64,000 bases of DNA from CAVPOO01 sp963707015 (GCA_963707015.1 CAVPOO010000004.1:124001-188000), one strand, 5' to 3'; shown: positions 52,835 through 62,321, counted from the stretch's first letter. A program made the numbers and translations. Notes: generated by a model not told the origin, from the letters alone.

Positions 52835-53509
52835 CTAATGCGTCACCGTCTCCTGATCGTGCGGAACGAACAGGAAGCGTGCGTATAGATAGGCAACCGA
52901 CTCGCCCACGACGGCACGTACCCCGCTGCTGGTTGTCCACCACCTGTCCGCATCATAATCGGGCTGCGCCGCAATAATGCCCACGGCAATATCGCTGCCG
53001 AGCGCTTCCTGGAACAACAGCCAGGTCCTGCGGGCATGCACACCCTTCGTATACACATCCAAGGATTTGACGGCCGGATCTGATCGCGACAGCCAGTCCC
53101 TCAGGGCGAGGGCTGATTCGAAGGTCCTGTCTCTGCGAGCGGGCGGTGAGGAGACGGCTACGATCCGCTCCTGGGCAAGCCCGAGCTTGTGCAGAGTCGC
53201 GGCCGTCAACGCTGCTTCTGTGCCGTAGGCCGACAGATAATGGCCTTTTACCAGCGGTCCCCCGGTGGTGACAAGCAAGCGGTAGCCCTGTTCATTGAAC
53301 AGCGCGACGGTGGCCTCCAGTCGGTGGTCGGGCATCCAGCCCTCCACGACGAGAATATCGCCATGGACTGGCCGGGTGACCGCCAGGAAGGGATGAATGG
53401 AGACAGCGAGTAAAGCCAGGGCCGCGCTGAGGGAGAGCAGTAACAGAGTCCAGCCCCGCCAGGTAAGGACCCGGCTTTCCTTGCGCTTCAACAACCCCCA
53501 GTATGCCAT
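52835..53509 (-). CDS. YdcF/SanA-like DUF218 membrane protein
   Basis: 224 residues. One TM (WTLLLLSLSAALALLAVSIH, about 20-40), then the DUF218 Rossmann-like domain: ILVVEGWMPDHRLEATVALF, YRLLVTTGGPLVKGHYLSAY and TKGVHARRTWLLFQEALGSD. SanA/YdcF proteins affect envelope integrity; the enzymatic role is not known. Repeat half-copy at its 3' end. Confidence 0.8.
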   Translation of the reverse strand: MAYWGLLKRKESRVLTWRGWTLLLLSLSAALALLAVSIHPFLAVTRPVHGDILVVEGWMPDHRLEATVALFNEQGYRLLVTTGGPLVKGHYLSAYGTEAALTAATLHKLGLAQERIVAVSSPPARRDRTFESALALRDWLSRSDPAVKSLDVYTKGVHARRTWLLFQEALGSDIAVGIIAAQPDYDADRWWTTSSGVRAVVGESVAYLYARFLFVPHDQETVTH

Positions 53510-53636
53510 CTGTCATTCCGCCGCTGCGCTGGTGTGGCGGTTAGCCTGCCAGAACCGAAACCTGCCGGCGCTTGACCCCGTAAGGCCCGACAGCCCGGCG
53601 TCCTGGGCGCCGGGCTGAGGATCTGTGTTCAAGCGG

Positions 53637-54035
53637 TCATTCTGTGCGCACCTCGATCCGGCGCGGACGGACTTCGGCGCGCTTGGGGATGCGAACGCTG
53701 AGAACCCCGTCCTTGATGCTGGCGTCGATCGCGTCGGTGTCCAGCTCGCTGCTCAACGCAAAGCTGCGCCGGTAACGGGTCGACCGCACATCGGCATACA
53801 GCGCATCCATACCCTCCGGCATCTCGACGGCCGCATCACCCTCGACGAGCAGCGCGTCCTTGTCCACCCGGATAGTGAGCCGCTCCCTGGACACCCCGGG
53901 CATGTCGGCCACCAGCGTAATGCCATCGCTGTTCTCGAAAATATCGACCGGCGGGCGGAGTACCACTTCTGCCTCACGGCTGCGTGCCGGAACATCGCCG
54001 GACTGGCGGGTCACGACGTCTTGTTTGTCAGTCAT
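53637..54035 (-). CDS. Small heat-shock protein Hsp20 family
   Basis: 132 residues. Alpha-crystallin domain VVLRPPVDIFENSDGITLVA, VSRERLTIRVDKDALLVEG and ASIKDGVLSVRIPKRAEVRP (the I-x-I/V tail motif RIPKR present). ATP-independent holdase. 38 bases after the second Hsp20 gene; the pair is cotranscribed from the heat-shock promoter at 54558-54585. Confidence 0.95.
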   Translation of the reverse strand: MTDKQDVVTRQSGDVPARSREAEVVLRPPVDIFENSDGITLVADMPGVSRERLTIRVDKDALLVEGDAAVEMPEGMDALYADVRSTRYRRSFALSSELDTDAIDASIKDGVLSVRIPKRAEVRPRRIEVRTE

Positions 54036-54073
54036 GTCTACCTCCTAAGCTGGAGCCTGCTGACAGGCCCTGA

Positions 54074-54517
54074 TCACTTGACCTGGATCTGGCGCGGCCT
54101 GGCCGCCTCGTGTCGCTGCACGGTAATCTGCAGGACACCATCACGGTAGTGAGCCTCCACCTGGTCCGGATCCACGTCGTCCGGCAGGGTGATAACCCGA
54201 CGAAAATCTCCGATGAAACGCTCTTGGCGGTAGTAGTTCGCCTGCTCATGAACCGTCCCTTTGCGTTCACCGGACACCGTCAGCAGATTGCGCTGCAGGG
54301 AAATATCCAGGCTCTTCGGGTCGAGTCCGGCGGCAAACAGATACACGTTCACCCTGTCGGGCGCAGCCCCCACATTGATAGGCGGATAGGCACCCTGCGC
54401 GACGGACCGGATGCTCGCCGGCCAGGACGAACGGACGAACCGCTCATCCATCTCCTGTTCCAGGCGCCGGAAATCGTCGAACAGGCTGCCCGGGAAACTG
54501 GTTAATCTGCCAAACAT
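54074..54517 (-). CDS. Small heat-shock protein Hsp20 family (IbpA-like)
   Basis: 147 residues. N-term FPGSLFDDFRRLEQEMDERF, alpha-crystallin domain YPPINVGAAPDRVNVYLFAA, LDPKSLDISLQRNLLTVSGE and VEAHYRDGVLQITVQRHEAA. Together with the second Hsp20 it likely forms a mixed oligomer. First gene behind a sigma-32 promoter, with the start 41 bases from the promoter -10. Confidence 0.95.
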   Translation of the reverse strand: MFGRLTSFPGSLFDDFRRLEQEMDERFVRSSWPASIRSVAQGAYPPINVGAAPDRVNVYLFAAGLDPKSLDISLQRNLLTVSGERKGTVHEQANYYRQERFIGDFRRVITLPDDVDPDQVEAHYRDGVLQITVQRHEAARPRQIQVK

Positions 54518-54557
54518 TCAGCACCCCCTTTGATGTCGATGATCGTCTCTTATGCTG

Positions 54558-54585
54558 ATATGAGGACGCCGCCGGCGGTTTCAAG
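54558..54585 (-). promoter_or_regulatory. Sigma-32 (RpoH) type heat-shock promoter
   Basis: Minus strand CTTGAAA (54579-54585), 13 bases, CCTCATAT (54558-54565): a very good match to the E. coli sigma-32 consensus CTTGAAA-N(13-17)-CCCCATNT. It lies directly upstream of the two Hsp20 genes. Confidence 0.85.
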
Positions 54586-54596
54586 TCCTTAGTCAC

Positions 54597-54625
54597 GAAA
54601 AAAGCCCCGGCGCCCCGGGTTCTTC
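54597..54625 (-). terminator. Rho-independent terminator
   Basis: CCCGG-GGCG-CCGGG with GCTTTTTT on the minus strand. Located about 300 bases beyond the FG-GAP stop and just before the heat-shock promoter; it probably ends that transcript. Confidence 0.7.
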
Positions 54626-54921
54626 TTACCCGGTGTCCGGCAATACGTTTTTCCTTGCCCGACAGAGGCCGCTAGCGAATGACGATGAATAACGCTGCGT
54701 GGCCGCGCTGCAGGTTCACCAGCAGACAGTCCGTAGAATGCGCGATCCGCATCCGGGGCGCCGGCGACCGTGCTCACCGCCTGCCGGTCGATCGACAGGA
54801 TGATACCCCCCTGCCCCCAGTTTGGCATGGCATGCCGGACAGCCCGGCTCGACGTCAGCGACAACGCCCCCCGGCATTTCCCGCCAGCGGGGGACGGCAC
54901 GAACGCGGAAGTCCCCTAGAC

Positions 54922-57600
54922 CTATCGGGTTCGAACCGCGACACTGGTCGATCCACGTGTCACACCACTGCCATCCTCGAAGCGGACAAAGATGCGGTTA
55001 TTCGCCGGGTCAAACGCCACCGTTCCAGAACCGGTCACGAAGACTGAGAAGGTGGGCGTAGCCCCCGGGTCAATCGTCGTGGTCACACTGGTAGCCGGTG
55101 TTGACAGGCATTCACCTGTGGCAGGATTACTCTCGCAGAGGAACAGACTCACCGGCAGTGTCGCGCCGCCCGTGTCTGCGGTCGCGGTGATGGCGGCGCT
55201 GGCGCCGACATTCACCGTCGCCACGGCAAAGGCATTCGCGCCCAGGCTGCCAGGCAAATCTACAATACCGTCACCGGTCGGCGTGGCAGCCAGGGCGACA
55301 ATATCGGCTACCGGCGTGCTGGACGCCGACAACAACAAGGTATTCAAGCCCACTGTCGTTGGCGCCGGTTCGCTATTGGTGCAGTCAAAGCTCAGTTCAA
55401 CATCGGTAGGATTGAAGGGTGCGCTCGGCGTAAACGCGAACAGGAAGGTCTGCGCCCCGCCCGCGCTGATATCGATGGGGGTGTCCGGCGTGCCAATGAG
55501 TGCGTTGGTGGCCGGGTCGGTGGTCTGATACGAGAACCCGGCCGGCACCCCCGTCACTGCGGCAATGTCGCAATCGGTGGCGGTCGCGCCGCCCGCGTTG
55601 ATGATGGTCGCAAACGCCGTCGCGGCACTGCCCACCTGTACCGAGCGGCTCGCCGGCAGCACCGCCGAGGCGAGCGGGCCGGTGAGGGTCAGCAAGGCGT
55701 AGGGATAGGCGGCGTTGGCACCGAAAAAGGTCGAGAACTGTTCGCTGGCGCCCACCAGGGCCAGGTTCTGAGTCAGCGCCACGCCGCCGCCAAATTCGCC
55801 GGTGTCCTGCGCGTCCGATGCGGTCAGCTTGCCTGCCTGGCTCCAGCTCGTTCCCACCCGCTCAAACAGGTAGGCTGCCCCCGCATCGGGAAGGCCGTCC
55901 AGATCGGTCCGAGGCGCCCCGACCAGGGCAATGTCTCCCAGCAGCGCCGCCGTGTTACCAAAGCGACTTCCTCCAATCCGAAGCGGGTCCTCGTTTTGCG
56001 GGAAAAGCTTGGCCTGCGGCACCCAGTTGGCGCCACTCCCAACGAATACATAGGCGGCCCCGGCCTGATCGATGGCGCCGTTCCCGGAGCGGGCACCAAG
56101 CAACGCCGTGTCCCCATCGAGGGCAGCCGAATAACCGAAGGCGTCGAATGCGGTGATATCCGCTGGCACCAGTTTCGCTTGCTCAGTCCAGGTGCTGCCG
56201 CTGCGCGCGAACACATAGGCGGCCCCGGCATTCTGCGCCCCACCTGGATCATGGCTGGGGGCCCCGATCAGGGCGACATCCCCGTCGAGGGCCACGGCGG
56301 CACCGAAATCATCGCCGTCCTGCCCGTCAGCCGAAAACAGTGTGTCCTGAAGCGTCCACATGGTGCCATCGCGAACGAAGACTAATGCAGCGCCCGGCCC
56401 GTTGGACCCGCCACCAGGCGCCTCGCGCTCTGCCCCCACGATGACCGTTTCACCGGATATCGCCACGGAGCCGCCAAAGTTGTCGACACTGCCAATGCTG
56501 GCGGCGGTAAGCCTGGTCTGTTCGACCCAGGTGGTGCCATTGCGTACAAAGACGTACGCGACGTTACCGATATCGCCCCCCACGACGATGGTATCGCCGG
56601 CAATGGCGACCGATGCGCCAAAGTGATCGAGGGCGTCACTGTCACTGCCAAGCAGTTTCGCCTGTTCCGTCCAGGTCGTCCCGTTGCGGACGTAAACATA
56701 GGCGGCGCCCTGGTTGGTTTCCCCGGCCACGTCCTGCACGGGGGCCCCCACGACTGCGGTGTCGCCATCGACCGCCACCGCGCCGCCGAAGTCGTCATCG
56801 CTGGTACTGTCCGAAGGCGTCAGTATCGTCTCTTCGGTAAAGATCAGCGGATCGATCGTGACAGGATAGCGCGCCGCCCGATCGTCTATGATCAAGCGAA
56901 TCCCCGCCGGCGTCGTATTCTCCGCTGCCCTGACTTCCATGCGAACGGGCAGCATGTCCCCATCGCTGTCAAAGGCCTTCAGGTGGGCGTAGTGAAGCCT
57001 TGCGATCCCTGCCGGATCGCGGAATACGATGGCCTGCCCCGGCTCCGTCACCCCGGGCTGGAGATTTCCCGAAACTGCCAGCTCCAGCTGGAGAGGCGCT
57101 GATCGGTGAGACGATGCCGGGCGAGTCGTGAGGGTAAAGCCCTGCTCCACGCCGGCCGCACCGTTGTCGTACCATTCGGTGATGGTGTCACGACGGTATT
57201 CCATGCGCTGTCCCTTCGCCACCAGCGTGGGACGAGATACGGACCGCATATCTCCCGCCTGCCCGACTTGCACCAGTCGCATGCCCCAGCGCCAGGACTG
57301 AGTCCCGGACGCACCATCGAGGCCGATCTGCAAGCCGTCCTCTGTGAAAGTGAGATGCAGACCCTGGGATGGATTCCTTGCCTGGTATGCCACCTGGCGG
57401 GCTGGACCCGGAACAGGCTTGGTCGGCGCTATGCCGTAGGTCGCCTGCAACAGGCCCGCCCGCTGCAGCTGCGAGAGCGTGGGGCGCGACACATCGGCGT
57501 TTTCGGCCAGTGCCCAGACCGCTGCGGGGATGGTGACGCCGCAGGCAACCCAAAGGCAAAAGAGGACTGTTGTAACGACAGGCTTTGGACGCGTCGGCAT
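54922..57600 (-). CDS. Secreted FG-GAP repeat protein with shared C-terminal module
   Basis: 892 residues from ATG 57600 (AGGAGA upstream). Signal peptide about 1-33, N-terminal domain to about 255 (LVQVGQAGDMRSVSRPTLVA), then about six FG-GAP repeats (DDFGGAVAVDGDTAVVGAPV, GDDFGAAVALDGDVALIGAP, FGNTAALLGDIALVGAPRTD), each of about 50-60 residues, forming a beta-propeller that can bind calcium or ligands as integrin-type domains do. C-terminal module from LASAVLPASRSVQVGSAATA to GVTRGSTSVAVRTR has two Ig-like parts with paired Cys (FDCTNSEP, LCESNPATGEC) and is shared with two other genes of the window. Ends without a membrane anchor, so likely secreted or surface-bound. Confidence 0.85.
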   Translation of the reverse strand: MPTRPKPVVTTVLFCLWVACGVTIPAAVWALAENADVSRPTLSQLQRAGLLQATYGIAPTKPVPGPARQVAYQARNPSQGLHLTFTEDGLQIGLDGASGTQSWRWGMRLVQVGQAGDMRSVSRPTLVAKGQRMEYRRDTITEWYDNGAAGVEQGFTLTTRPASSHRSAPLQLELAVSGNLQPGVTEPGQAIVFRDPAGIARLHYAHLKAFDSDGDMLPVRMEVRAAENTTPAGIRLIIDDRAARYPVTIDPLIFTEETILTPSDSTSDDDFGGAVAVDGDTAVVGAPVQDVAGETNQGAAYVYVRNGTTWTEQAKLLGSDSDALDHFGASVAIAGDTIVVGGDIGNVAYVFVRNGTTWVEQTRLTAASIGSVDNFGGSVAISGETVIVGAEREAPGGGSNGPGAALVFVRDGTMWTLQDTLFSADGQDGDDFGAAVALDGDVALIGAPSHDPGGAQNAGAAYVFARSGSTWTEQAKLVPADITAFDAFGYSAALDGDTALLGARSGNGAIDQAGAAYVFVGSGANWVPQAKLFPQNEDPLRIGGSRFGNTAALLGDIALVGAPRTDLDGLPDAGAAYLFERVGTSWSQAGKLTASDAQDTGEFGGGVALTQNLALVGASEQFSTFFGANAAYPYALLTLTGPLASAVLPASRSVQVGSAATAFATIINAGGATATDCDIAAVTGVPAGFSYQTTDPATNALIGTPDTPIDISAGGAQTFLFAFTPSAPFNPTDVELSFDCTNSEPAPTTVGLNTLLLSASSTPVADIVALAATPTGDGIVDLPGSLGANAFAVATVNVGASAAITATADTGGATLPVSLFLCESNPATGECLSTPATSVTTTIDPGATPTFSVFVTGSGTVAFDPANNRIFVRFEDGSGVTRGSTSVAVRTR

Positions 57601-57953
57601 GGCCGTGTCTCCTGTTTCGGTTATTTGCGTTATGGTTCGGCCACAGGCCATGTGCCGGGATCCCTTCGCCCACCGCCGGGGTCGCCTACGCTGGCCCAGC
57701 CAACTGCCGAGCTTGGCGCGAGGGTCCCGACCCGAACCTCGACCCTGGCAAACCCGCGGCGACGTTATGCCCGGGACTGAGCACGCCATGGGCCATAATG
57801 CCAGCGGACAGGAGATCCAGTGACATATTTAAGGATAGGAGACAGACGGGCTCTTTTCCAGACGGCGACCCGGGACTCGCAGCGAGCTTGACCCCTGCGT
57901 CATTGCCTACTCACCCCTGCGCCATCCAGCGGGCACTTGATGAGGCCGCCGAC

Positions 57954-58253
57954 TCATCCCATGAAATACACGGCGACGGCGATCAAGGCGCAGAACCAGC
58001 CGAACGGCATGGAGAAGAGCACGCCGATCAGGAAGCCCAGGTCGTAAACCCAACCGGCATTGGGAAAGGCGTACATCCTTACGTCCAGGAACAGGCGCGC
58101 GATGAGGCTCCAGGGCGCGAGCAGCCCGTGCCAGACTCCCAGGAAGAACCCGGGCAAGTCGTAGCCGCCGTAACCCGCCGTCGCAAAACCACAGGACGCG
58201 AGGACGAGTGAACTCGCAGCGACTAATGTGATCCGTATTACCCTGCTCTGCAT
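57954..58253 (-). CDS. Small lipoprotein-like membrane protein
   Basis: 99 residues. Lipobox VLASCG at residues 15-20 (SSLVLASCGF) makes it a likely lipoprotein. The rest DLPGFFLGVWHGLLAPWSLI, RLFLDVRMYAFPNAGWVYDL and FLIGVLFSMPFGWFCALIAV is mostly hydrophobic, with two membrane segments. Similar proteins occur in many Gram-negatives as membrane proteins of unknown function. Confidence 0.75.
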   Translation of the reverse strand: MQSRVIRITLVAASSLVLASCGFATAGYGGYDLPGFFLGVWHGLLAPWSLIARLFLDVRMYAFPNAGWVYDLGFLIGVLFSMPFGWFCALIAVAVYFMG

Positions 58254-58633
58254 GTCTCAAGTCTCAGGCGCCGCTACATCTTAGCGCATTTTCCGCCAGC
58301 GCCTGCCCACAGCCGCTTGAGTGTCCCTCGTCTGCCTCACGCCTTCGGACCACAGCCACCTCAGCGATCCGCCGCCTGTCAGGACAAAGCGGCAGCGGCG
58401 GCGTCTGGATGCTCGTGTCTATTTCCGGCTCCGTTGACCTGAGTCACTTCCCTGCGTGCAGCGCAGAGCGTAGCCTCTGGGTAAGCCGCCTCTTTGGCGG
58501 CCGATCGGTGAGGGCCATGTCCGAATCCATCTCCAGCGAGTGCAAGAGAGCCCCTGAAATCCGGTCTGTTGAGCACGGTGCTGGCCATGCGTTTCCGTGC
58601 AACGTGCATACAGATCCCGGAAGAGGAATAACC
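58254..58633. other. Intergenic, no gene supported
   Basis: 380 bases, with the promoter region of the 58634 gene expected here. A frame through 58409 is open into that gene, but the ribosome site and signal peptide point to the ATG at 58634. Confidence 0.55.
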
Positions 58634-60024
58634 ATGCGAGTCACCTCCCAGCCCCTGGCCTGCCTTCCCATTTTCATGCTACTCGTCACACTGACGACGG
58701 GTCCCGCACAGGCTGCAGTGATGGTTTTTCTTGATCGGCAGTCCTTCAACGCGGCACATCCGGGACTCGTCGTGGAGGGATTCGAGGCGGGTGTCCCGAA
58801 CATCAGTTTTGGCTCGCCACTGGACAGTACGAGTGATAACGGTGCCTTCAGCCCCGGTGACATCTTGCCCGGTGTTGCATTCGCCAATGTCCCCGACGAT
58901 GCGCTGAGCCTGGTCGGTGACTCCGATTTCCCGGGGTTGACCAGCAAGACGCTGATCAAGGACGCCGAGTCGCAGGGCGGAACGGGCTCCCTGGACATCA
59001 GTTTTCCGGCTGGAACCTTTGCAGTCGGGCTGGATCTCTACCATACGACAGGCGGAAACACCGGCCTGATAGCGGCCGAAACAACGGTCTCGTTCTTCGG
59101 AAGCAGCGGGCTGCTCGATTCGATCGTCCTGGACACCTCCGCGAGCGGTGCGGTCTTTCTGGGTGTGTCAGAGACCGAGACCATCGAACGCGTGAACGTG
59201 GATGGCGTGGTCCCGGGCTTCTTCTCGTTCGAGATGATCGACAATGTGGCCTTCAACCACTCGCCGCCAGTCTGGTGGCTTCTGTCTTGCCGGGCAGCCG
59301 CTCGGTGCAGCTCGGCAGCACAGCGTCAGCCTTCGCCACGCTTATCAACGCGGGCGCCATGGATGCCACCAGTTGCGATATCGCCCCGCTGACCGTCGTA
59401 CCCGGTGGATTCGTCTACCAGACCACCGATCCGGTGACAAACGCGCTGACCGGCACACCGGACACTCCCGCCGATATACCAGCGGGCGGGCTGCAGACCT
59501 TCCTGTTCGCCTTCACGCCGAGCGCGGAGATTGCACCGACGGATGTCCAGTTGAGCTATGACTGCACCAATAGCGAACCGGCACCTGTCGTGCCCGGGTT
59601 GAACACCCTGCTGTTGTCATCCTCAAGCACCCCGGTGCCCGATATCGTCGCCCTGGCCGCCACGCCGACCGGTGACGGCATTGTTGATTTACCCGGCAGC
59701 CTGGGCGCCAACGCCTTTGGCGTGGCGACGGTCAACGTCGGCAGCCAGGACACGATCACGGCATCGGCAGACACGGGTACTGCGACCTTACCGGTGACGC
59801 TAGCGATCTGCGAGAGTAATCCTGCGACAGGCGAATGCCTGTCTGCGCCAGGCACCGGCGTGACCACCGTGATTACTACCGGCGCCACGCCCACATTCTC
59901 GATCTTTGTGACGGGTACGGGAAGCGTGCCGTTTGACCCGGCGAGCAACCGTATCTTCGTGCGCTTCAGGGATGCGGGTGGCGTGACCCGCGGATCGACG
60001 AGTGTGGCGGTACAAACCTTATAG
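58634..60024 (+). pseudogene. Secreted protein with the shared C-terminal module, frameshifted
   Basis: ATG 58634 (GAGGAAT upstream) opens a signal peptide (CLPIFMLLVTLTTGPAQA) and a domain LDRQSFNAAHPGLVVEGFEA, typical of exported PEP-CTERM-like ectodomains, down to MIDNVAFNHS. After about 59265 the other frame goes on: LAASLVASVLPGSRSVQLGS and further to GVTRGSTSVAVQTL at 60024, aligning with the C-terminal module of the FG-GAP gene, including DCTNSEPAP and CESNPATGECLS. One frameshift therefore separates the two parts. No slippery heptamer is seen, so this is a broken gene or an assembly error, unless recoding occurs. Domain order is otherwise intact. Confidence 0.7.
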
Positions 60025-60182
60025 CGATCGAGACAGGGCCATACTCAGCCCACCAGCCCCTCGGCTTACCGGTCCGAACCGATCGGAAACAGGGAACAAG
60101 TCCTTGGAGTGCGCCTGCAGCTACCCATCCGCCATGAGGGGAAACCGCAGGTATTGGCACATCATCGATCCGTTCTAGAAAC

Positions 60183-60263
60183 ATACGGATCAATGATCAG
60201 TGGCGCATCTGTTTTCGCTGGAAGGATGGGGATGCGCTGGATGTTGAGATCGTGGCTTACCAC
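60183..60263 (+). pseudogene. C-terminal remnant of a HigB-type toxin
   Basis: Frame: IRINDQWRICFRWKDGDALD then VEIVAYHKG, which is the C-terminal end of RelE/HigB toxins (R-I-N-x-Q-W-R-I-x-F, Y-H). Upstream the frame is broken and the rest is missing. It sits directly before higA, as in an intact higBA pair. Confidence 0.8.
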
Positions 60264-60276
60264 AAGGGGTTGAGAG

Positions 60277-60573
60277 ATGGCAAAAGCACTGAAACCAATT
60301 CATCCGGGAGAAATTCTCCGCGAGGAATTCCTCAAGCCCATGGAGATCAGTATCAACCGCCTCGCGCGGGATATTGTGGTGCCACCGGGGCGTATCAGTG
60401 GAATTGTAAACGGTAAACGCGGGATTACCGCAGATACTGCCTTGCGACTGGCCCGCTACTTCGATGTATCACCGGAACTCTGGCTGGGTTTACAAGCAGA
60501 ATACGATCTCCGCATAGCCAAACACACGATTGGAAAAGAGATTGAGAAACGCGTACGTCCTTATGCCGCGTGA
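60277..60573 (+). CDS. higA: HigA-type antitoxin (orphan)
   Basis: 98 residues. PIHPGEILREEFLKPMEISI is the HigA start; the helix-turn-helix is INRLARDIVVPPGRISGIVN, and LARYFDVSPELWLGLQAEYD follows the XRE/HigA pattern. The toxin is truncated, so this is an orphan antitoxin that may still bind its old operator. GGGGTTGAGAG before the ATG. Confidence 0.9.
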   Translation: MAKALKPIHPGEILREEFLKPMEISINRLARDIVVPPGRISGIVNGKRGITADTALRLARYFDVSPELWLGLQAEYDLRIAKHTIGKEIEKRVRPYAA

Positions 60574-60594
60574 TGACCATTCATTTGGCTAAAA

Positions 60595-62321
60595 GTAACT
60601 ATTCAGCTAGAAACTGAAAAAAGTACTTGACAGGGTTTTTCTGCATTTTTCCCGATTTCAATGCTGCCTGCGTGCCTGCCTCTAGAGTCATACCCATAAG
60701 CCACAAGAAGCTTGCTATGGGTTTCTTATAGGCGCGGTGATCATGGCGCCGAATCACTTTTTTAATCGTCTCAGATTCGCTTGCAGGGGCTAGAATTTCG
60801 TTCTGAAAACCCGTGCGATAATGATTTTAGTCGAGATCATTTGAGTGCAGGCAGTTGAAGATAGACAGTATTGACGTTGATTCCGCAATCAACTCAGTCA
60901 AAGAACTTCTCAAGAAAGAAAGCGAACTGTCACCTGCACTGAGGTCGGCACTGGAGGTGTTACTCATTCTGGTAACACTGCTACTCAATCGGATAACTCT
61001 CAACAGCAAGAACAGCAGCAAGCCGCCTTCCACTGATCCAAACCGAAAGAAGTCGGGCAAGCAGGGAAAAAGCGATAGAAAGCCGGGGGGGCAGAAGGGA
61101 CGTAACGGGACCACGCTTGAACAGGTGGATGATCCCGATGAAGTGACCGAGTTAAAGGTCGATCGCCGCACCCTGCCAAAGGGGCCGCAGTATCAGGAGG
61201 TAGGCCATGAAATACGGCAGGTCATCGATATCGACATCTCACGGTTCGTTACCGAATACCGGGCACAGATCCTTGAAGACAATCAAGGGAATCGATTTGT
61301 GGCCTGTTTCCCGGAGGGGGTGAACCGAGCGGTTCAGTATGGCCTCAACCTGAAGGCTAACGCAGTCTACATGTCGCAGTACCAACTGATCCCCTATGAT
61401 CGCATCCGAGATCACTTTCAGGATCAGATGCACATTCCAGTCAGTGCGGGCTCTGTCTTCAACTTCAACAAAGATGCCTATGATCGGTTGGAGTCCTTCG
61501 GGCAATGGGCGAAGACCCAATTCGCCAAGTCTGATCTCATGCATGCGGATGAGACCGGCATCAACATCGGCGGAAAGCGCCACTGGTTGCACTGTGCCTC
61601 CAATGCCTCACTGACCTGGTTCTATCCCCATGCCAAGCGTGGCACAGAGGCTATGGATGAGATGGGCATCCTGCCCTTTTTCAAAGGGGTGTTATGTCAT
61701 GATCACTGGAAGCCGTACTACCATTACGAATGCATCCATGCCCTGTGCAATGCCCACCACCTCAGAGAGCTGGAGAGGGCCTGGGAGCAAGATCACCAGC
61801 AGTGGGCCAAGCAGATGCAGGCATTGCTGATCGATATCGCAACAGCGGTAGAGGATGCCGGTGGCCGGTTACCGCCGGATGAGGCCGAACGGTGGCGCCA
61901 AGCCTATCGAAAACTCCTCGAAAAGGCGGAGACCGAATGTCCACCGCCCGATGAAAGCCAACGAAAGGGAAAACGGGGCAGGCTCAAACGATCGAAAGCC
62001 AGAAACCTGCTGGAGCGATTACGAGACTTCGAGCAAGATGTCCTGCGCTTTGTGGATCTGGAGAACGTCCCCTTCACCAACAACCAAGGTGAGAACGATC
62101 TGCGCATGACCAAGGTACAGCAGAAGATCTCCGGTTGCTTCCGCTCGATGGACGGGGCAAGGATCTTCTGTCGGGTTCGAAGTTACCTGTCAACTTGCCG
62201 CAAGCAGGGCATGACCGCCACTCACGCATTGACCTTGCTTTTTCAGGGCAAGAATCCAGATTTCATGGAAATGGATGAGACCCAATGTGGCTGACTATGG
62301 CAGCATGTGCTGAATAGTTAC
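60595..62321. mobile_element. IS66-family insertion sequence
   Basis: Ends are the 13-bp inverted repeats GTAACTATTCAGC (60595) and its complement (to 62321), beginning with GTAA as in IS66. One transposase gene (60855-62294), no tnpA/tnpB, which is the simpler IS66-like group. No clear 8-bp target duplication flanks it, so the neighbouring sequence may have been rearranged. Confidence 0.8.
60855..62294 (+). CDS. IS66-family transposase (TnpC-like)
   Basis: 479 residues. N-terminal helix region (LLILVTLLLNRITLNSKNSS) with the IS66 motif SKPPSTDPNRKKSGKQGKSD, then the DDE domain: SDLMHADETGINIGGKRHWL (first Asp), GVLCHDHWKPYYHYECIHAL (second Asp), and FTNNQGENDLRMTKVQQKIS (Glu), and finally a HHLREL-type Cys/His stretch. 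All three catalytic residues seem kept, so the IS may be active. ATG follows TTTGAGTGCAGGCAG. Confidence 0.93.
   Translation: MKIDSIDVDSAINSVKELLKKESELSPALRSALEVLLILVTLLLNRITLNSKNSSKPPSTDPNRKKSGKQGKSDRKPGGQKGRNGTTLEQVDDPDEVTELKVDRRTLPKGPQYQEVGHEIRQVIDIDISRFVTEYRAQILEDNQGNRFVACFPEGVNRAVQYGLNLKANAVYMSQYQLIPYDRIRDHFQDQMHIPVSAGSVFNFNKDAYDRLESFGQWAKTQFAKSDLMHADETGINIGGKRHWLHCASNASLTWFYPHAKRGTEAMDEMGILPFFKGVLCHDHWKPYYHYECIHALCNAHHLRELERAWEQDHQQWAKQMQALLIDIATAVEDAGGRLPPDEAERWRQAYRKLLEKAETECPPPDESQRKGKRGRLKRSKARNLLERLRDFEQDVLRFVDLENVPFTNNQGENDLRMTKVQQKISGCFRSMDGARIFCRVRSYLSTCRKQGMTATHALTLLFQGKNPDFMEMDETQCG

Larger units (their letters stand above)
54518..54921. other. Region between the Hsp20 pair and the FG-GAP gene
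   Basis: 404 bases holding the heat-shock promoter and a minus-strand terminator. 54630-54920 otherwise empty of supported genes. Confidence 0.6.

Noticed and set aside
54589..54900. 103-codon minus-strand frame between Hsp20 and FG-GAP genes
   Set aside because: No ribosome site, low-complexity Arg/Ala/Ser composition, overlaps the terminator and promoter.
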